A stretch of 64,000 nucleotides of DNA. Source: Stropharia rugosoannulata (taxonomy: Eukaryota; Basidiomycota; Agaricomycetes; Agaricales; Strophariaceae). Within the stretch, counting starts at the first letter, position 1. Every line of letters starts with the position of its first letter. The stretch lies in the NCBI GenBank assembly GCA_028532985.1, contig JANCIK010000011.1:1612001-1676000 (forward strand). Direction: 5' to 3'. The notes below the pieces were generated by a model. That model saw nothing but the letters and a program-made list of their open reading frames with translations, had not been told where the DNA came from and did no database searches. Position numbers and translations under genes: made by a program. This document shows, piece by piece, positions 24,254 to 36,545 of this stretch.

Positions 24254-25678
24254 TTAGTTCGTAGTTTCAACGGACTGATTATCTTTGTTGACAAAACTAA
24301 TGGCGCAATGGTCTGATTTGACGACTTGTTCAATTCTGACTGAAAGAGGGAATGTGTAATCATCGTCAGAAATAAGCCCGTGCGTTCTACCCAAAGGATT
24401 TCCGAAAATTGGGCCAACCGGTCGAGGTGCGCCAGCGACGGCAAGAGATTTGTGCGCCCAACCTAGGCCAATCCGTATGTTTATAAACATGACAGATATG
24501 GCTGAAATGCTCGCGATGCAATTGTTAGACACAAACTGCAAGTTGGAGTGCGCTTGATAGGTGGCAGCGAAGAAAATCAACCAAATCCTATAATTGTATA
24601 TTGTTACGTAGGTGTTAGGTACCAGCGTGACGGAGAGTGAACATACGTGTAAATCATAGCGCTCTCTACTACCAAGCCAAGGGTAGTCGTCTGTGCAAAC
24701 ATAGAAAAGAAATCAACACGCAGTTTTCCTGAATAGAAAAAATAACATACTGCTTTCTGCGTAGATCTTATCTGTTGGAATGTCTTGTCAAGGCTCATTA
24801 TCTTCCATAGAATTATAGCTTGAATAAAACAAAAGCGAATTGTCAATATTAAAAGGGAAGACCCATCATAACATGCCCTACCCGTGGTGTAGATATTGGT
24901 ACTTTATCAGAGGATACTTATAAGCAGACCAACGTAGTACGTATATACAATAGAACGCACCCTGTTGAGAAGTAAGCAATACCGTAGATCCATGGCGTAA
25001 GTCTCGCGGCAAATATATCGCCATTCCTGAAAGTACTGAATATAACACTGGTGCCAATGCCGCTGACTGTTAGTACAACAGCGTCAACTTTGTGTTGTAA
25101 TTCCGTTCGGTAATAGCGACACTTACCAAAAAATCCAATAAGGGTCAGAACTGGAAACACCAAAATGTATTTGTTACGTCCCCATATAACCCACGCGCGG
25201 TACAGCTGGAGCATAAAGATAAGCCATGCATATAATTTGTCGTACTTGCAGTACTTACACACATGCAATCACTGAGGACTCCGCCCAGCACCAGAGTCGC
25301 AGTGTTAGCAATCTCTGATGGCTGGCCAAAATCTGTCAAGTAGCCTGGGTCTTGGGCAACGAAGACGGCAAAGGCCCTTGTGCATGTTACTACCCAATGC
25401 TGAAGGTTGAATGGTTGTTCGCCGTTAGCAGTCAATAACTATTAGGTAACGTAAACCCCACTCACAGCTGTCGCGCATGCTGCGATGGCAAGTCCGGAAT
25501 AAATGAACGGATTCCTTAAAGCCCACCGAAGCCTCCCTTGGAAGCTTATACCTTGTGGTCCGCGCACAACAAGGAGATATGTCGAGAGGCATAGGAGTAC
25601 CAGCATTACTCCATAAAGGCAGCCCTCTAAGCAAACTGTCAGAAGCGTTGCAGCGACCACAGATATGTCTTGGACCAT
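24254..25678 (-). CDS. Fungal seven-helix membrane protein of unknown function
   Basis: Multi-exon gene for a polytopic membrane protein. The N-terminal helix region CLYGVMLVLLCLSTYLLV is followed by HWVVTCTRAFAVFV. The family-typical LYRAWVIWGRNKYILVFPVL comes next, then a Gly/Ile-rich helix. The C-terminal cytoplasmic tail has RIGLGWAHKS and ends near SFVNKDNQSVETTN. The pattern of a loop-Tyr-Arg-x-Trp-Val-x-Trp before a long helix recurs in many agaricomycete proteins, including the one at 27579. No function is established for this type; a receptor-like role has been suggested only by topology. The ATG at 25676-25678 precedes the first helix. Introns are about 50-60 bp and I did not fix every boundary. 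Confidence 0.7.
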
Positions 25679-27578
25679 GACTACAGTGACTGTGAATTAG
25701 ATTGGGTAGAGTACCTTCAGGACAGACTGCGATGTGATATATAACAGCAGACCCGGTTACTGGGCGTTCAATGATATCTTGATACAAAGGCAGTTCCGCA
25801 AACAAAAATAAATTTTCTCATGAGGTACATACAATCGACCATCAGCCACATCTCAGCTCAAACAGAGCTGTCGCTTATCTCCAAGATGACTGTGTCTAAT
25901 GTAAATGGTAATTGTTTAATCACGGAGAGGCAAGTGAGTAATTCGTGCATCAAGCTTGCGTTGAGATACATTAACTGTTTTGTTCTTCTTGGTTTTGTGG
26001 AGTGGTATACCCTATCGAATAAATTAGTCTATAATTACAGAAGACCATCATGATTGTGATCCCTTAGAGTTTTATTTGTTCATAGAAGAGTGGGTACCAG
26101 TAAAATTATTACCACATGATACATACGTTATAGATCATTGCTTTATCTGCACTGTCGTGTAATCGCAAGAGAATGTTCATTGCAATGAAGGGGGACTCAC
26201 TCGTCAGTAAGCCGCTACTGAGGTAGTACTAAATGATATCAATGGACCTAAACTACGTGTTAAAATGGAAATATTTAAATGGAAGCAAGGGTCCCGGTGT
26301 AGTCACGCAGAAGGAGGTTATATCTACATCAATCGTCCTTGACGTTGATGCTGAGAGAAATGGAGGAGTGAGTATTTCTGTGAAGTCTGAGCGCTGAGCC
26401 GGGCATTACGGTCCTGCATTAAGATGCACATGGGTACTATTTGCAGACCTGTGGACGGCTTGCTATCAAGGGCTCAAAATACTTCTCTGTTGCTTTTCTA
26501 TGTTCTGAACCACTGGCAGAGATAGCTTTGGCAGTACTTATCAGAAGGAAATGTCCGCACCGTCCATGGGGATTACCAGAATTCGGCCAAAATAGACGCC
26601 CAGATCATGCAGGACCCGTACGCCACATGCTTGGACTCGTGAAACTGATTGGAGCCCAGAGTGATCATCTGAATAAAGGAATCCCACAAATATAGCAAGA
26701 AATATAATAAAGCTGTAAGCATAGAAGCAACTGCGTGGGTAACGATCCAAGCAAGGCCATGGCAAAGGCAAACAATCGGATTCTTCACGGGGCGAAAGAT
26801 CATGTTAGTGGGTATAAATGAGTATACTTAATGTTGTGCTATATGGAATGCTACATGCATTTTAATAATTCTGTGCGGACTGAGTTGCATGTGTTCGCGT
26901 AGTGTGCGACTTCATAGCGTTTCACAACAAACTGTGATTGATCGATCCCTATAAAGCATCTAACAGTCCATCAAAACCGACAAGTCCATAGCGGCTGCAC
27001 CTCACCTCGAAGAATCGGACTAACTGGCTCCGCCCGCTCCCAATGCAACTCCGTATGGTAGCTTTCTCTCAGCGACAGTGGAAAATACCATAGACCGGAT
27101 GCAAATCAACAGAATCGGTCAGTATTTTCGGACGGAGCGCTTGGGTCTGTCGTAATCGTTCATGGAGCGCCAATGAGCCTTTTATTATATATGCATGCTG
27201 TGGCATATACGATCGATATACATGATGAGGTCCGACTTGTATGTACAATTCAACGTCAAAGACGCACCCGTTTCCCGAATAGCAATTGACGGCGTTGAAC
27301 CCGAGCGCGCTCGATAATTAGTGTAAAGACCTACCTGGTATGCTCAATTTTGGCCGCTGAGATCCACAAGCTACGCCAGACTGTGTAACCCACTCGATTA
27401 TCATAGGAATGTACGAAGTGCATCGAAGATACATGCTCTTCATGAACGGACACCGACATACATAACTTGGTTCTCGGCCTCCTCCATGTTTTTTTCTGTC
27501 TCTTCGCAGAGGGGGTGAATTTTGAGTGCGACCTACTGTACACCATCGCTCTCGTGTCTCGCATTGAGGTATCTCTCG
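25679..27578. other. Gene-poor interval with a possible membrane-protein remnant
   Basis: About 1.9 kb between the two divergent seven-helix genes. A minus-strand frame at 26573-26803 encodes very hydrophobic sequence (HGLAWIVTHAVASMLTALLY) preceded by KNP, which recalls the RNP-helix part of the neighbouring gene. It is too short and unsupported to call a gene. The rest shows nothing recognisable. Confidence 0.35.
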
Positions 27579-29127
27579 ATGCACACCCCTGCGCTCGACC
27601 TCCTCGTCTCCAGCGCATCAAAATTAGGCGCCTTTCCAACGAGCCTGCCGCCCTACGTGGGCGCCGTTATCGTGAGTAAACCCACGACGCATACCATGAT
27701 GCGCCTGACCATTACGCGCGCAGTTCGAAGCGTTCCTGTACGGTCTGTACACCGTGCTCTTCGCGATCTGCACGTACGTTCTCCTCTCGAGGAGCCGCCG
27801 CAGCGCCCGCAGCGCTCATCTACACTGGCTTCTGCTAGTGGCGGCGGCGACCATGTTCGCGCTCGCGACGAGCGATATGGCGATCACCCTCCGTCTCCTG
27901 TTTGTCCGCCTGCTCGGTGGTATCAGCACCTCGCCGAGCGGCAGTGGCCTGCTTAGTGACGATGGCATTCTCAGCACCGACACCAGCGTGATTGATAACC
28001 GTATCAACCGCCGCAGTGCATGGCAGGGTGCGGGCAGTGGACTGGACGCGCTCGCGGACCTCGACCTGCGCCCCAAGTACTGGCTCTATGTGACGAACAA
28101 GTGCGTGCATTTTGTTCCGGTGGCGGCGCACTAACACTGACCACCCCCGCCGCAGCGTCCTCGCTGACACGCTCCTCCTCTACCGTTGCTGGGTAGTCTG
28201 GGAGTACAGCACTCGGGTCGTACTGCTCCCCGCGCTCCTCCTGATCGCAGGCACATGTAAGCGCCTCCCACCGCATTTCCAATAGCAACACTCACAACGC
28301 GTTTTTGCAGGCAGTGGATACGCGCTGCAAACCAGTAGCGCGTCGGCGCACTTTGACAAAGGCTGGATCTACCTGACAATGACTCTGCTCCTCAACATCA
28401 TCCTCACCGCGCTGACAGGCAAGTCCTACTCGAGTTCTCCGTTACAGCAGGTCCCTGAATCGTCCGTTCTCGCCAGCCTGCCGCATATGGTGGCTCGCAG
28501 GACGCGCAAAACCCGTCCTTAGCACGGGCCTCTTCAAGCGTTACAACGCCACCATCACCATCCTGTATGTCCACGTCCCACTTTCCTCCACAACGCGCTC
28601 AAGCTGCTTGTCAAGCGTCGAATCGGGCATCATATACTCCCTTTATATCATCCTCGTCCTCGCACTACGCCGGCAGCCAGTTGCACGCGCAAGTCCCTTC
28701 TTGCCGTTTGATGCTTGTCATTCTTACATATATTCATCAGCTTCTGCTCGACGGCGGTCTCATCCAAGTCGTCGGTATCATGCCCACCCTTATAATCGTC
28801 CAAGTTGGCCTCGGCCGCGCCGTCCACGATATCGAAGCCAACGAGGCCCTCGCCCGGCTAGAAGGAAACAAATCAGCAACAAGGCCCTCCGACGTGACTC
28901 GTGTGCGCTCGCACAAAAGCCGCCAGCCATCCAGCGACACGAGCAGGGCACGCCATATAGCAGACAGGACGTCGCATGACATTGCGGATATCGAGCACGA
29001 AATTGGCATCGAGGGACTGCAGCGTCTGCGTGGAGGCAGCCTGCAATTGTCTTGGGAGTTTGGAATTAGCACATCTCCCCAAGAACTCGGTATCCTTCAA
29101 CCAGCAACAGGTGCCAAAACCGTTTGA
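27579..29127 (+). CDS. Fungal seven-helix membrane protein, second member
   Basis: Seven exons fit the frame exactly: 27579-27671, 27724-28100, 28156-28256, 28311-28418, 28477-28564, 28616-28688 and 28741-29127, giving 408 residues. Marks are FEAFLYGLYTVLFAICTYVL, DTLLLYRCWVVWEYSTRVV (the same type as LYRAWVIWGRN in the gene at 24254), LVESGIIYSLYIILVLAL, and DGGLIQVVGIMPTLIIVQVG. After the last helix comes a polar tail of about 100 residues rich in Arg, Ser and Asp. Two introns (28419-28476 and 28689-28740) begin GCAAGT rather than GT and end CAG. Both are required to hold the reading frame. Function unknown. Confidence 0.8.
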
Positions 29128-29376
29128 ACGTTGTACTCTGTCAAAGTTTGTATCATTTTGCTGTGAACATTTCTGTGTTATCTTTCAATTTCAATACTCT
29201 GCGTGTCGCGATTCAAATAATTACAGGGGCTAGAGTTGTATCGCAAAGAGAAAAACTGAAACAATGTCCGAAAACGAGCAACACGACCATTAAGACGAAT
29301 CTACAGCGTACTCTTGTCAGTACCGCACCGAAAGCTAACATGATAAACTCACCGAAAAAAAGAACATTCAAAGACA

Positions 29377-32317
29377 TCATGCTGCAACTCCGTTTGGTCC
29401 TATACCCATACCGTTAAGCAGGGAATTCAGCGAATGATCCAAATCATCTCCCAACAGGTTGTCGACGACGACGTTAGCGGTTATATTGACCCCCAGCCCG
29501 TTCAGTAGTTTTGTCAGTCCTACTATGAGTGGCTTGTCTCCAGTACTTGAAGCGGTGTCGTCTGTGCTCGGAGGGGTTCCAACTAGGCCAGTTGAGGGAG
29601 ACCCGGTGGGGGCAGAAGGTGCCGTTGAACGTGTCGAATACGTGGCAGGGATCGTAGACGCTCCACCGACTGCGATGGCACCACTTGAAGTTGTGGGTGT
29701 TAACACTCCCGAAGTTTTCTGGAGCAAGTCCTGCAACGCCAATGCAGCATCCAGAATGCCAGACAGATACTCATATGTACCGCCCAGTCCGAGCTCTTCG
29801 ATGCAGTTACACGATGTCAGAGCCTCCAGCGACGAGATGCTCTGCGACACCAATGCCTCGGATTCGCCGACAGCGCTTGTATATGTCTGGGCAGTTAATA
29901 GTCCGAGGGTTGCCTGAAGTATGCTGTCGACAAGGTTTGAACCAAGAACCGATGCCGAATTAGGAGGCGGTAAGGCAGGAACTTCCGTTCCGGTGGGCTT
30001 GGATGAAGAAATCGAGGCAGGAGGGTTATCATTAGATGGTGTTAAGGCTGGGAGAGCGGAGAGAAGGGAGCGCGACGTATTCTTAAGACCGAGTACCGAA
30101 TCCACGAGGGCGATGACTTCTCCTAACAAATCAGATTCGACAGAGGCTGTAGCGGCAGCAGCAAGCTGTCGTGCACTAAGTATATGCGAGACTCGAGCGC
30201 CGCCTTTGTGCTCCCTCATGAGATCCTGCCGCGCACGAATGCCACTTGGACCAATTCCAGCAAGGGAATCAAGAAGATTGTTGACGGTCGAATCCATTCC
30301 GTCGCCAAGACCATCGACCGTGATGATTCCCGTCGATCCTAATCCTAGTTGCTGCAGGAGGTTATCAAGCCCAATAACGATGGGAACATCCCCGGATTTT
30401 GCGGCTGTGCCAGGGCCCCGAGTGGGGGGAGCTTGGGGAGAAACATTACCTAAGATAATGGCGTTTAGCACTTATCACGAAGAGACTAGCAAGGTACTTA
30501 CCGGTGGGAAGAAGAGGCCCGAGAGAGGTGGGACTGGGGTCTGCTGGCGTGGGTGGAACAATGGAGTTTTCCGCACACCAGTTTTTCATTCCATCTGCGG
30601 ATTCTGCAATTAGTCCTAAGATATTGGAAGCGCGGTCCAGTCCGAGAGTTTCTACGCATCCGCAGCTATTGAATTGGCTTTGAAGCGTTGACACCGCATT
30701 GATGAACGCATCAATGTTACTTAGGAGTGCTGCCGTAGTTTTCGACTGAAGTAACTGGCCCATGGCGCGTGCAACGCCCAGTTCTGATTGGTCATCCAGT
30801 GAGGCCGTCGCATCTGAGCCAGGGGGAGGAAGTAAGCTCATAGAGTCCTCAAGAGCAAGCACCAAGTCGAAAAGACCCTCCATCTGAGATCGCAATTCCG
30901 AGCTGATAGTAGAATTCACAGTTTCGGAAGTGGCCCGGCGTTTGGCATTGTTCGGTCCTATGTTGACGCCGTTGAGCAAGGGATTGACGGTATCGCTCAG
31001 ACCGGATCCCAGTCCATCAACAGTGGCGTTCGACTTCACTGGGCCCAGTAGCTGCAGCCCTGAAAGTAGATCAGAGAGCCCAACGACAATAGGATTATCA
31101 CTTTCAGCGACCGGAGCATGTACTGTCGTAGGGATAATCGGGTTGGAGGACTGTACATCGCGCCTCCGCATGCGACGCATTTTTGTCAAGGAGCCTGGGG
31201 AAGGAATACATATGTCTTTGCTTAGGCTGGGGACGAAGCCGTCGGTGCAGGAGTTAATGATACACTGACTTTCAACGCAGCTGGACGATAGGACATGCGA
31301 AATACTGGTGCAGTCTTTGCCAAGAACCTGAGGAGACTTGTCTAAGAAGGAATGCGGAGCCACACATCCCCCACCTGTGACGTTGGCAAGTTAGTTCAAT
31401 CCAGATAAAAAGCAAGTGCGCTTAGTGCTTACAGCTGTCTTTGGTTATCTTGGTATCAATGCATTCAAAAGCCAGCGTTCCCAGCTTTCCTGGAATGCCA
31501 CAAACGGATTCACGGGACTGGCACCTTCGTTGAGCTTGAGACAATGTGTAGACAGGTTCTGATCTTCGATCCTTAGGCCGTGCTGATCCGCAGCCCTGTT
31601 AGAGTTGTTAGAACCCAATTTATCAACATGAACTGAGGTGAGCTTGCCTGAGGAAAGCTACCACAAACGCCGTTGCAGGATATGTTCGGCAGGGCGCATA
31701 CACACGCATCACCGTTCTGTACATACCCCATATCACATTCGTAGTGACAAGGGTCCGAGTTGTTACAGGTATGATGTGCGTTCGAGGGGAAAGTACACTG
31801 CTTGGAGTTGGGCGATGTGTTGATCTATTATTTGCAATCAGTATCGATCACGTATACACATAAAATGCCGGTTAAGTACCAGAGCGGTGATTAAGGTAGA
31901 TACAGCGTTCTTTCCCAGGAGGCCAACAAGGGCTTGGATGTTGTCGTTGGTGTCAAGGTATAGATTTAGATCCTGTAGAATCCTCGAAATCAGTGCATAT
32001 ATGCACTTGTTCTGCTGGAAACGAACCTTTAAGCATAGACAGAGCTTGTCGTCTGTGCCTAGATCGAGGTCACCGAGGAGCGAGCCAAGCCCGAGTAACT
32101 GAGGGGCATCAGTGGCAAGGTTGACGTTAGCATTGATGCATACATCTAGAAGGTCGCGCGCGACGCGATGTTGGCGAGAGGATAATACATAGGCTGATGA
32201 AGAAAGGGAATGCTCGCGACGGCTGAGCGCATAAGGATGGATAGAGGATACTAAGGAGGGTGAGAGGATAAAAAGAGCGGTCACTGAGAGAATGAGTGTA
32301 GGGAACGGGAGACGCAT
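29377..32317 (-). CDS. Secreted modular protein with CPL1-like Cys-rich domain
   Basis: The signal peptide is MRLPFPTLILSVTALFILSP. The N-terminal module has VCINANVNL and LCLCLKDLNLYLDTND, typical of agaricomycete CPL1-like proteins. It is followed by a Cys-rich segment (CTFPSNAHHTCNNSDPC, CNGVCG) and by the CPL1-like core with DCTSI, SSCVESQCIINSC and GFVPS. The C-terminal half is two long tandem modules plus a third partial one. Each begins with a Gly/Leu repeat (pattern PIVVGLSDLL to IGPN), followed in the first two by a helical unit ending in a Cys-x-Cys motif (SCGCVETLG, SCNCIEELG). The intron 30450-30501 joins PTG to NVSPQAP in frame. CPL1-type proteins are secreted; one in Cryptococcus acts as an effector. 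No function can be assigned here. Likely cell-wall or extracellular. Confidence 0.75.
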
Positions 32318-33835
32318 GGTCTCACCGCGGTTGACTGGAAATGGCGGGAGAGGATGAGGTTGAGAGTCAAGAGGATACAGAGAGAAGGGCGCTTACTTTA
32401 TAGTGGACGTGTGCGGAGTTTCGATTCGAAAGACCAGAACATTCTGCACCTTGAGAGGACGGACGAGGTGTATTGATTTGGCTTCTCAGTTTCCATAAAT
32501 GGCAAACAGGTGTGTCAACAACGTCATGACGTAACACAGAAACACGTTGAAATTTTCGTCCCAGCGGTACTGAAGATCACAGGCGTACGGCGGTGAGTTC
32601 TAGTCACATCCGAAGCAGGTTGACGTCAGAAGTGAAGCGCCGCCTTCCTTTGATGATTATCTTCTTTAATGCCCAGGACTTGCACAAGAGTTTACCATGA
32701 CGAATACCGAAACATATAATCCAAGGGCTGCTTCTGTTATAGTCTGCAGACCAGATTCCAATTGATAGGACCAGTTGAAGCACTAAAGCTGAGAGCAAAG
32801 AAGAAAAACAGTCGTAGGGTATTACTCCGAAGCCAGCTCAAGCATAACAAATGATCGCGCGAGTCAAAGACTGGCAGAAGATTACAATGGGTTCCGCAGA
32901 GTTGATTGGAGCAGAATAGCTTCATTCAAAGCATGCTTGACGCAACTACGTCAAACGAGAACAGATAACGGGTCTTCAATGTGGACATACGCACATGCGC
33001 TGGAAAGAATGAGTTGCCTGCATCGGTTGATACCCCTTCTCCCCCCTCATCTTCTCCTAAAGTCGAACCATAGATAAGGGAGTAAAGAGGCTGCGAATGC
33101 ACCACTATTAAGCGCCCAAGGGAGCAGAGATTCGACGCGTGGCAGCCACATGGATTGGATGGGGAACAGAGTTCAAGCTCTTCCCATGAGAGAAAGCATG
33201 TGAGTTGTCGCAATGAGCAATCAGGGAAGCTTCTACGTCCAAATTTTCACGTCTTCCTGCGAATTTCGTGTAATCGAACTGGAGCAGACAGGAGCAGAAG
33301 ACGTTCACGCTACGGCGAAAGCGTCCGGTAGCAGAGCTTGGCTAGATTCAACTGTGGGAAAGTCGTACCGGAAGAAGCCGTTACCCTTACTCTCCGATTG
33401 GTTCTCCTCTCTGAATTGCCACCGGACCTTGACCAGACCGCAAGTCGTTGCTTCAAAGTTGTGCGATCACCATGACCAAATCTCATAAAATCCCCAAAGA
33501 TTGGTAAAGCGCAGTACCATATGACTTCAATGAAGAACGTGCAACGTAGCTAGTTTGCTCTATCACACCTCATCGGCCTTCCGCTCCCTCGACGGTGCGA
33601 AAGCACTGCTTATATTTATCATTATTGTAACACACTGACCTGGATATTCAGTTCTTCCAGCTGTACCTTTATAGAAGCACTCAATGTAAGCTAGTTAACA
33701 AGATTTAACATCAATGATCTTCTATGGGTAAATATCACGGCTGTCAACTGCATGTGGCTATCCTCCCACTCAATGGCTTTAATAAGGCCTGGTTTTACTT
33801 CTGCTAGGAGTCTTTCAGATTTCTGAAGCCTAGAA
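32318..33835. other. Intergenic between divergent genes
   Basis: About 1.5 kb holding the promoters of the CPL1-like gene (-) and the first O-methyltransferase (+). Open frames are short and featureless. The last 80 bp before the methyltransferase resembles the flank of the second copy (CCTCCCACTC and a TTTAATA/CTTAATA stretch), so the duplication included upstream DNA. Confidence 0.45.
32397..32402 (-). promoter_or_regulatory. TATA box candidate of the CPL1-like gene
   Basis: On the minus strand this reads TATAAA (within CTATAAAG), about 80 bp upstream of the ATG at 32315-32317. Confidence 0.45.
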
Positions 33836-35698
33836 ATGTCTACCGCTCACGGACAGGTCTCAGCACTTGTTGCACTCATTTCAAATGCAGCAAAAACAGT
33901 CGAAGCCCTCTTTGGACAATCGTCCAAACCCTATGTACCATCTTTGGACGATACTGAGCCTCATCCCTTTGATGAGTCTTCCGGCAGCATGGATTTGAGG
34001 CTGGCAATTCAGACTATTGAAGGAGCATGTGCGCAGCTTGTTTCCACCGTCGCCAGGCCGTCTCACACTTTGTTTAACGTAAGAACAGGATATCAGATGT
34101 AATAGCTTGTGACTGACCATGTTTATGCTCACTAGAAAACTGGTGTGGTATGTATAATATTTACGTCCGATACGAGCATCGCTCATAGTAATGCGGACAG
34201 ATAGCTGAGCCGGCCTGCATGGATGTCGTTATCAAACACAATATTCCTTCCTTGCTGAACGAGCTTCCAGAGAAGGGCATGCACGTATCCGAGATTGCTA
34301 GCCGCACGGGTCTGAACGAAAATAAGATTGAAAGGATTCTACGATTGCTCGCAACGAAGCATATTTTCCGTGAAGGTACGTGAATCAAACAATTTTTGCC
34401 CGTAATGCGAGCGTTAAGATATTTAATTCTAGTTACTGACGGCGTGTTCGTCAATAACAGACTCAGTATGGCACTTTTGCGTACGCCAGGTCTGGCCGAG
34501 ATCGTCCAATACAAGTTCGCATCCGATATTGGCCTTAATCGTAAAGCTATTGCTGACTTTGCTCCAGCACGGAACAAGTCATTGCCGCAGCGCCTTTCCT
34601 CAACGAAGTCCTGACAGATACAGAATGGGGACATTCATTTGCGCCGAACAATACCGCATTCAACAAGAGCACTGGGTACCAACGCAGCCTCTTTGAGTAC
34701 CTCGGCGGACAGGTAACCTTTACGTTCAGCCTCTGGTGCTCGTATCTAACTATAATTTCTTTAGGATTCTGAGAAAGGAGCAAAACTTGGGGCGCGTTTT
34801 GGCATGGGTATGATAGGATGGGGAGTTATATCTGAATCACACGCTGTCGTAACAGGTAAATACGACTTTGGGGCTCTTCTTGGGTGTACTTATCTCGTCT
34901 GTAAGAGTTTCCATGGAAGGATCTTCCTCAAGGCACAACGGTAGTCGACGTTGGAAGCGGAATTGGCGGCCAGACAATCCAACTTGCTAAGTGCTACCCA
35001 TCGCTACAACTGTTCTTGCAGGACTTGCCCGACAGAATGAAGGAAGCCAGCGAAACGTTCTGGCCGAAAGAATGTCCAGAAGCGATCGCCGAAGGGCGTG
35101 TACATTTCGAGACAATCGATTTCTTCGCACAGTCGCCCATTCCTGGTGCCGATATTTACTACGTACGTGACCCCACATCTCACCTTTACCTCAAGCTCAC
35201 TGAAGATTTAATATGATCAGATCAAGAACATTCTGTAAGTGTTCATTAAATTTTTTTTGGACTGCTTTGGACTTATTATGCAACCAGTCACGACTGGCCA
35301 GATGACCTCGCAGTCAAGATCCTCGTCAATGTTCGGAATGCAATGGCTGCTCACAGCCGTGTTCTTATTCGTGAGATTCTTAATGAATCTTCTAGTATAT
35401 CATAGCCTCTCTAATGCAGACTTCATTAGATGAACATATTCTGCAAGACATCACTCGAGTATCCGATGAAAGATACATTTTCGAAAAAGCTCCTGAACCA
35501 CTGCTTCCCAACTATGGAGAAGGCCGCCTTCGTCCGTACAACTTGGACATCAGCATGATGCTCATGACGAACAGCGCAGAACACAGGCTCCAGGACTACA
35601 TCACGTTCGGCAACAAGGCTAATCTCAAATTTGTCAAACTTTGGGATCTAGGGGAGACGAGCATAGCGGAGTTCGGGCTTCCGGAGTCTACTGCGTAG
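33836..35698 (+). CDS. O-methyltransferase, COMT type, copy 1
   Basis: SAM-dependent methyl transfer to a hydroxyl group, probably of a phenolic or similar small metabolite, in the cytosol. In order: an N-terminal helical dimerisation region (SSKPYVPSLDD, IEGACAQLV) and a winged-helix part (HVSEIASRTGLNENKIERIL). Then come the SAM motif VVDVGSGIGG, LFLQDLPDRM, GADIYY, the catalytic HDWPDD, and the C-terminal substrate and fold region KAPEPLLPNYGEG to AEFGLPESTA. There are about nine introns. Two exons are tiny: 34136-34147 (12 nt, KTGV) and 35221-35234 (14 nt, IKNIL). All joins read in frame and every family motif is present, so the gene looks intact. First of three tandem copies; a fourth lies at 52273-54127. 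The substrate cannot be read from sequence. Confidence 0.9.
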
Positions 35699-36545
35699 AT
35701 GTAAGCCAGGAGCATGGCGCAGGCGGGTTTGTGTAGACTTGTGGACAGCAACTTTAAACTCTTATTTCCCTACAAAGCTTATTTCTTAGTTCCCGGTTGT
35801 TAAGTTGATCACCGAGTTGTATACGGGCGCTTGTTGGTAGAAATGTCGCTCCATAACTCAAGAAAGTCTTATAATTCCTCGGTCGCAGAGAGATTTACTT
35901 GATTTATAGTACCCTGGCCATTTCAAATGGCTTATTTAGCTAAGAATGTAAAGCAGCAGAATGCGCGAGTGAGAAAGATGAGTTTGAAATTTGTGACTCC
36001 GTGACAATTTCCAAATGTAGGTAGAGCCGCTTGAGAGCCGCTGGAGAGCCGCATGAACCTGCAACTGACTGTCACCGGACTCTTATAGACTCTTATCCCT
36101 TGACTGAGGCTTACTACTCCAATCATGCTCATATGCCACTTTGATGCTAATTATCAGGTCATTGAGTGTGCCTTGTCATATGATACACGATGACCCACGG
36201 ACTCTATGCAAGGAAGCTACTTTGTTGGGAATTGGAGGGAATAGGTCCTGTGAACTAGTTTTTACTCATGGAGGTTTTGCCCGTGTTGATGCATGATGGC
36301 TGTTGATGGTGCGAATCCAGACTTATTTTTGTGATCATGCACTCCACGTTATCCTGGAGGTTTTATTCGTCTAATGTATACCGGCAGATTCACCAATTCA
36401 GTTTGAAGAACTAGTTGATATGAGCCGTGGGGGTTATCTCAGCTGCCTTCGTAAATATGAACTTCCTCCCACTCCCTGGCCTTAATATCTCCCTGTCAAC
36501 TTTACTTCTACTGATCAAGTTCCTACTCGATCTGCTGGACCGAAA
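35699..36545. other. Spacer between methyltransferase copies 1 and 2
   Basis: About 850 bp. It contains a three-unit imperfect 11-bp repeat around GAGCCGCTTGA (36023-36053). Its last 90 bp resemble the flank of copy 1. No gene seen. Confidence 0.45.

Noticed and set aside
26573..26803. Membrane-protein gene
   Set aside because: A single hydrophobic stretch with a weak likeness to the neighbouring seven-helix gene; no start, introns or further helices could be joined.
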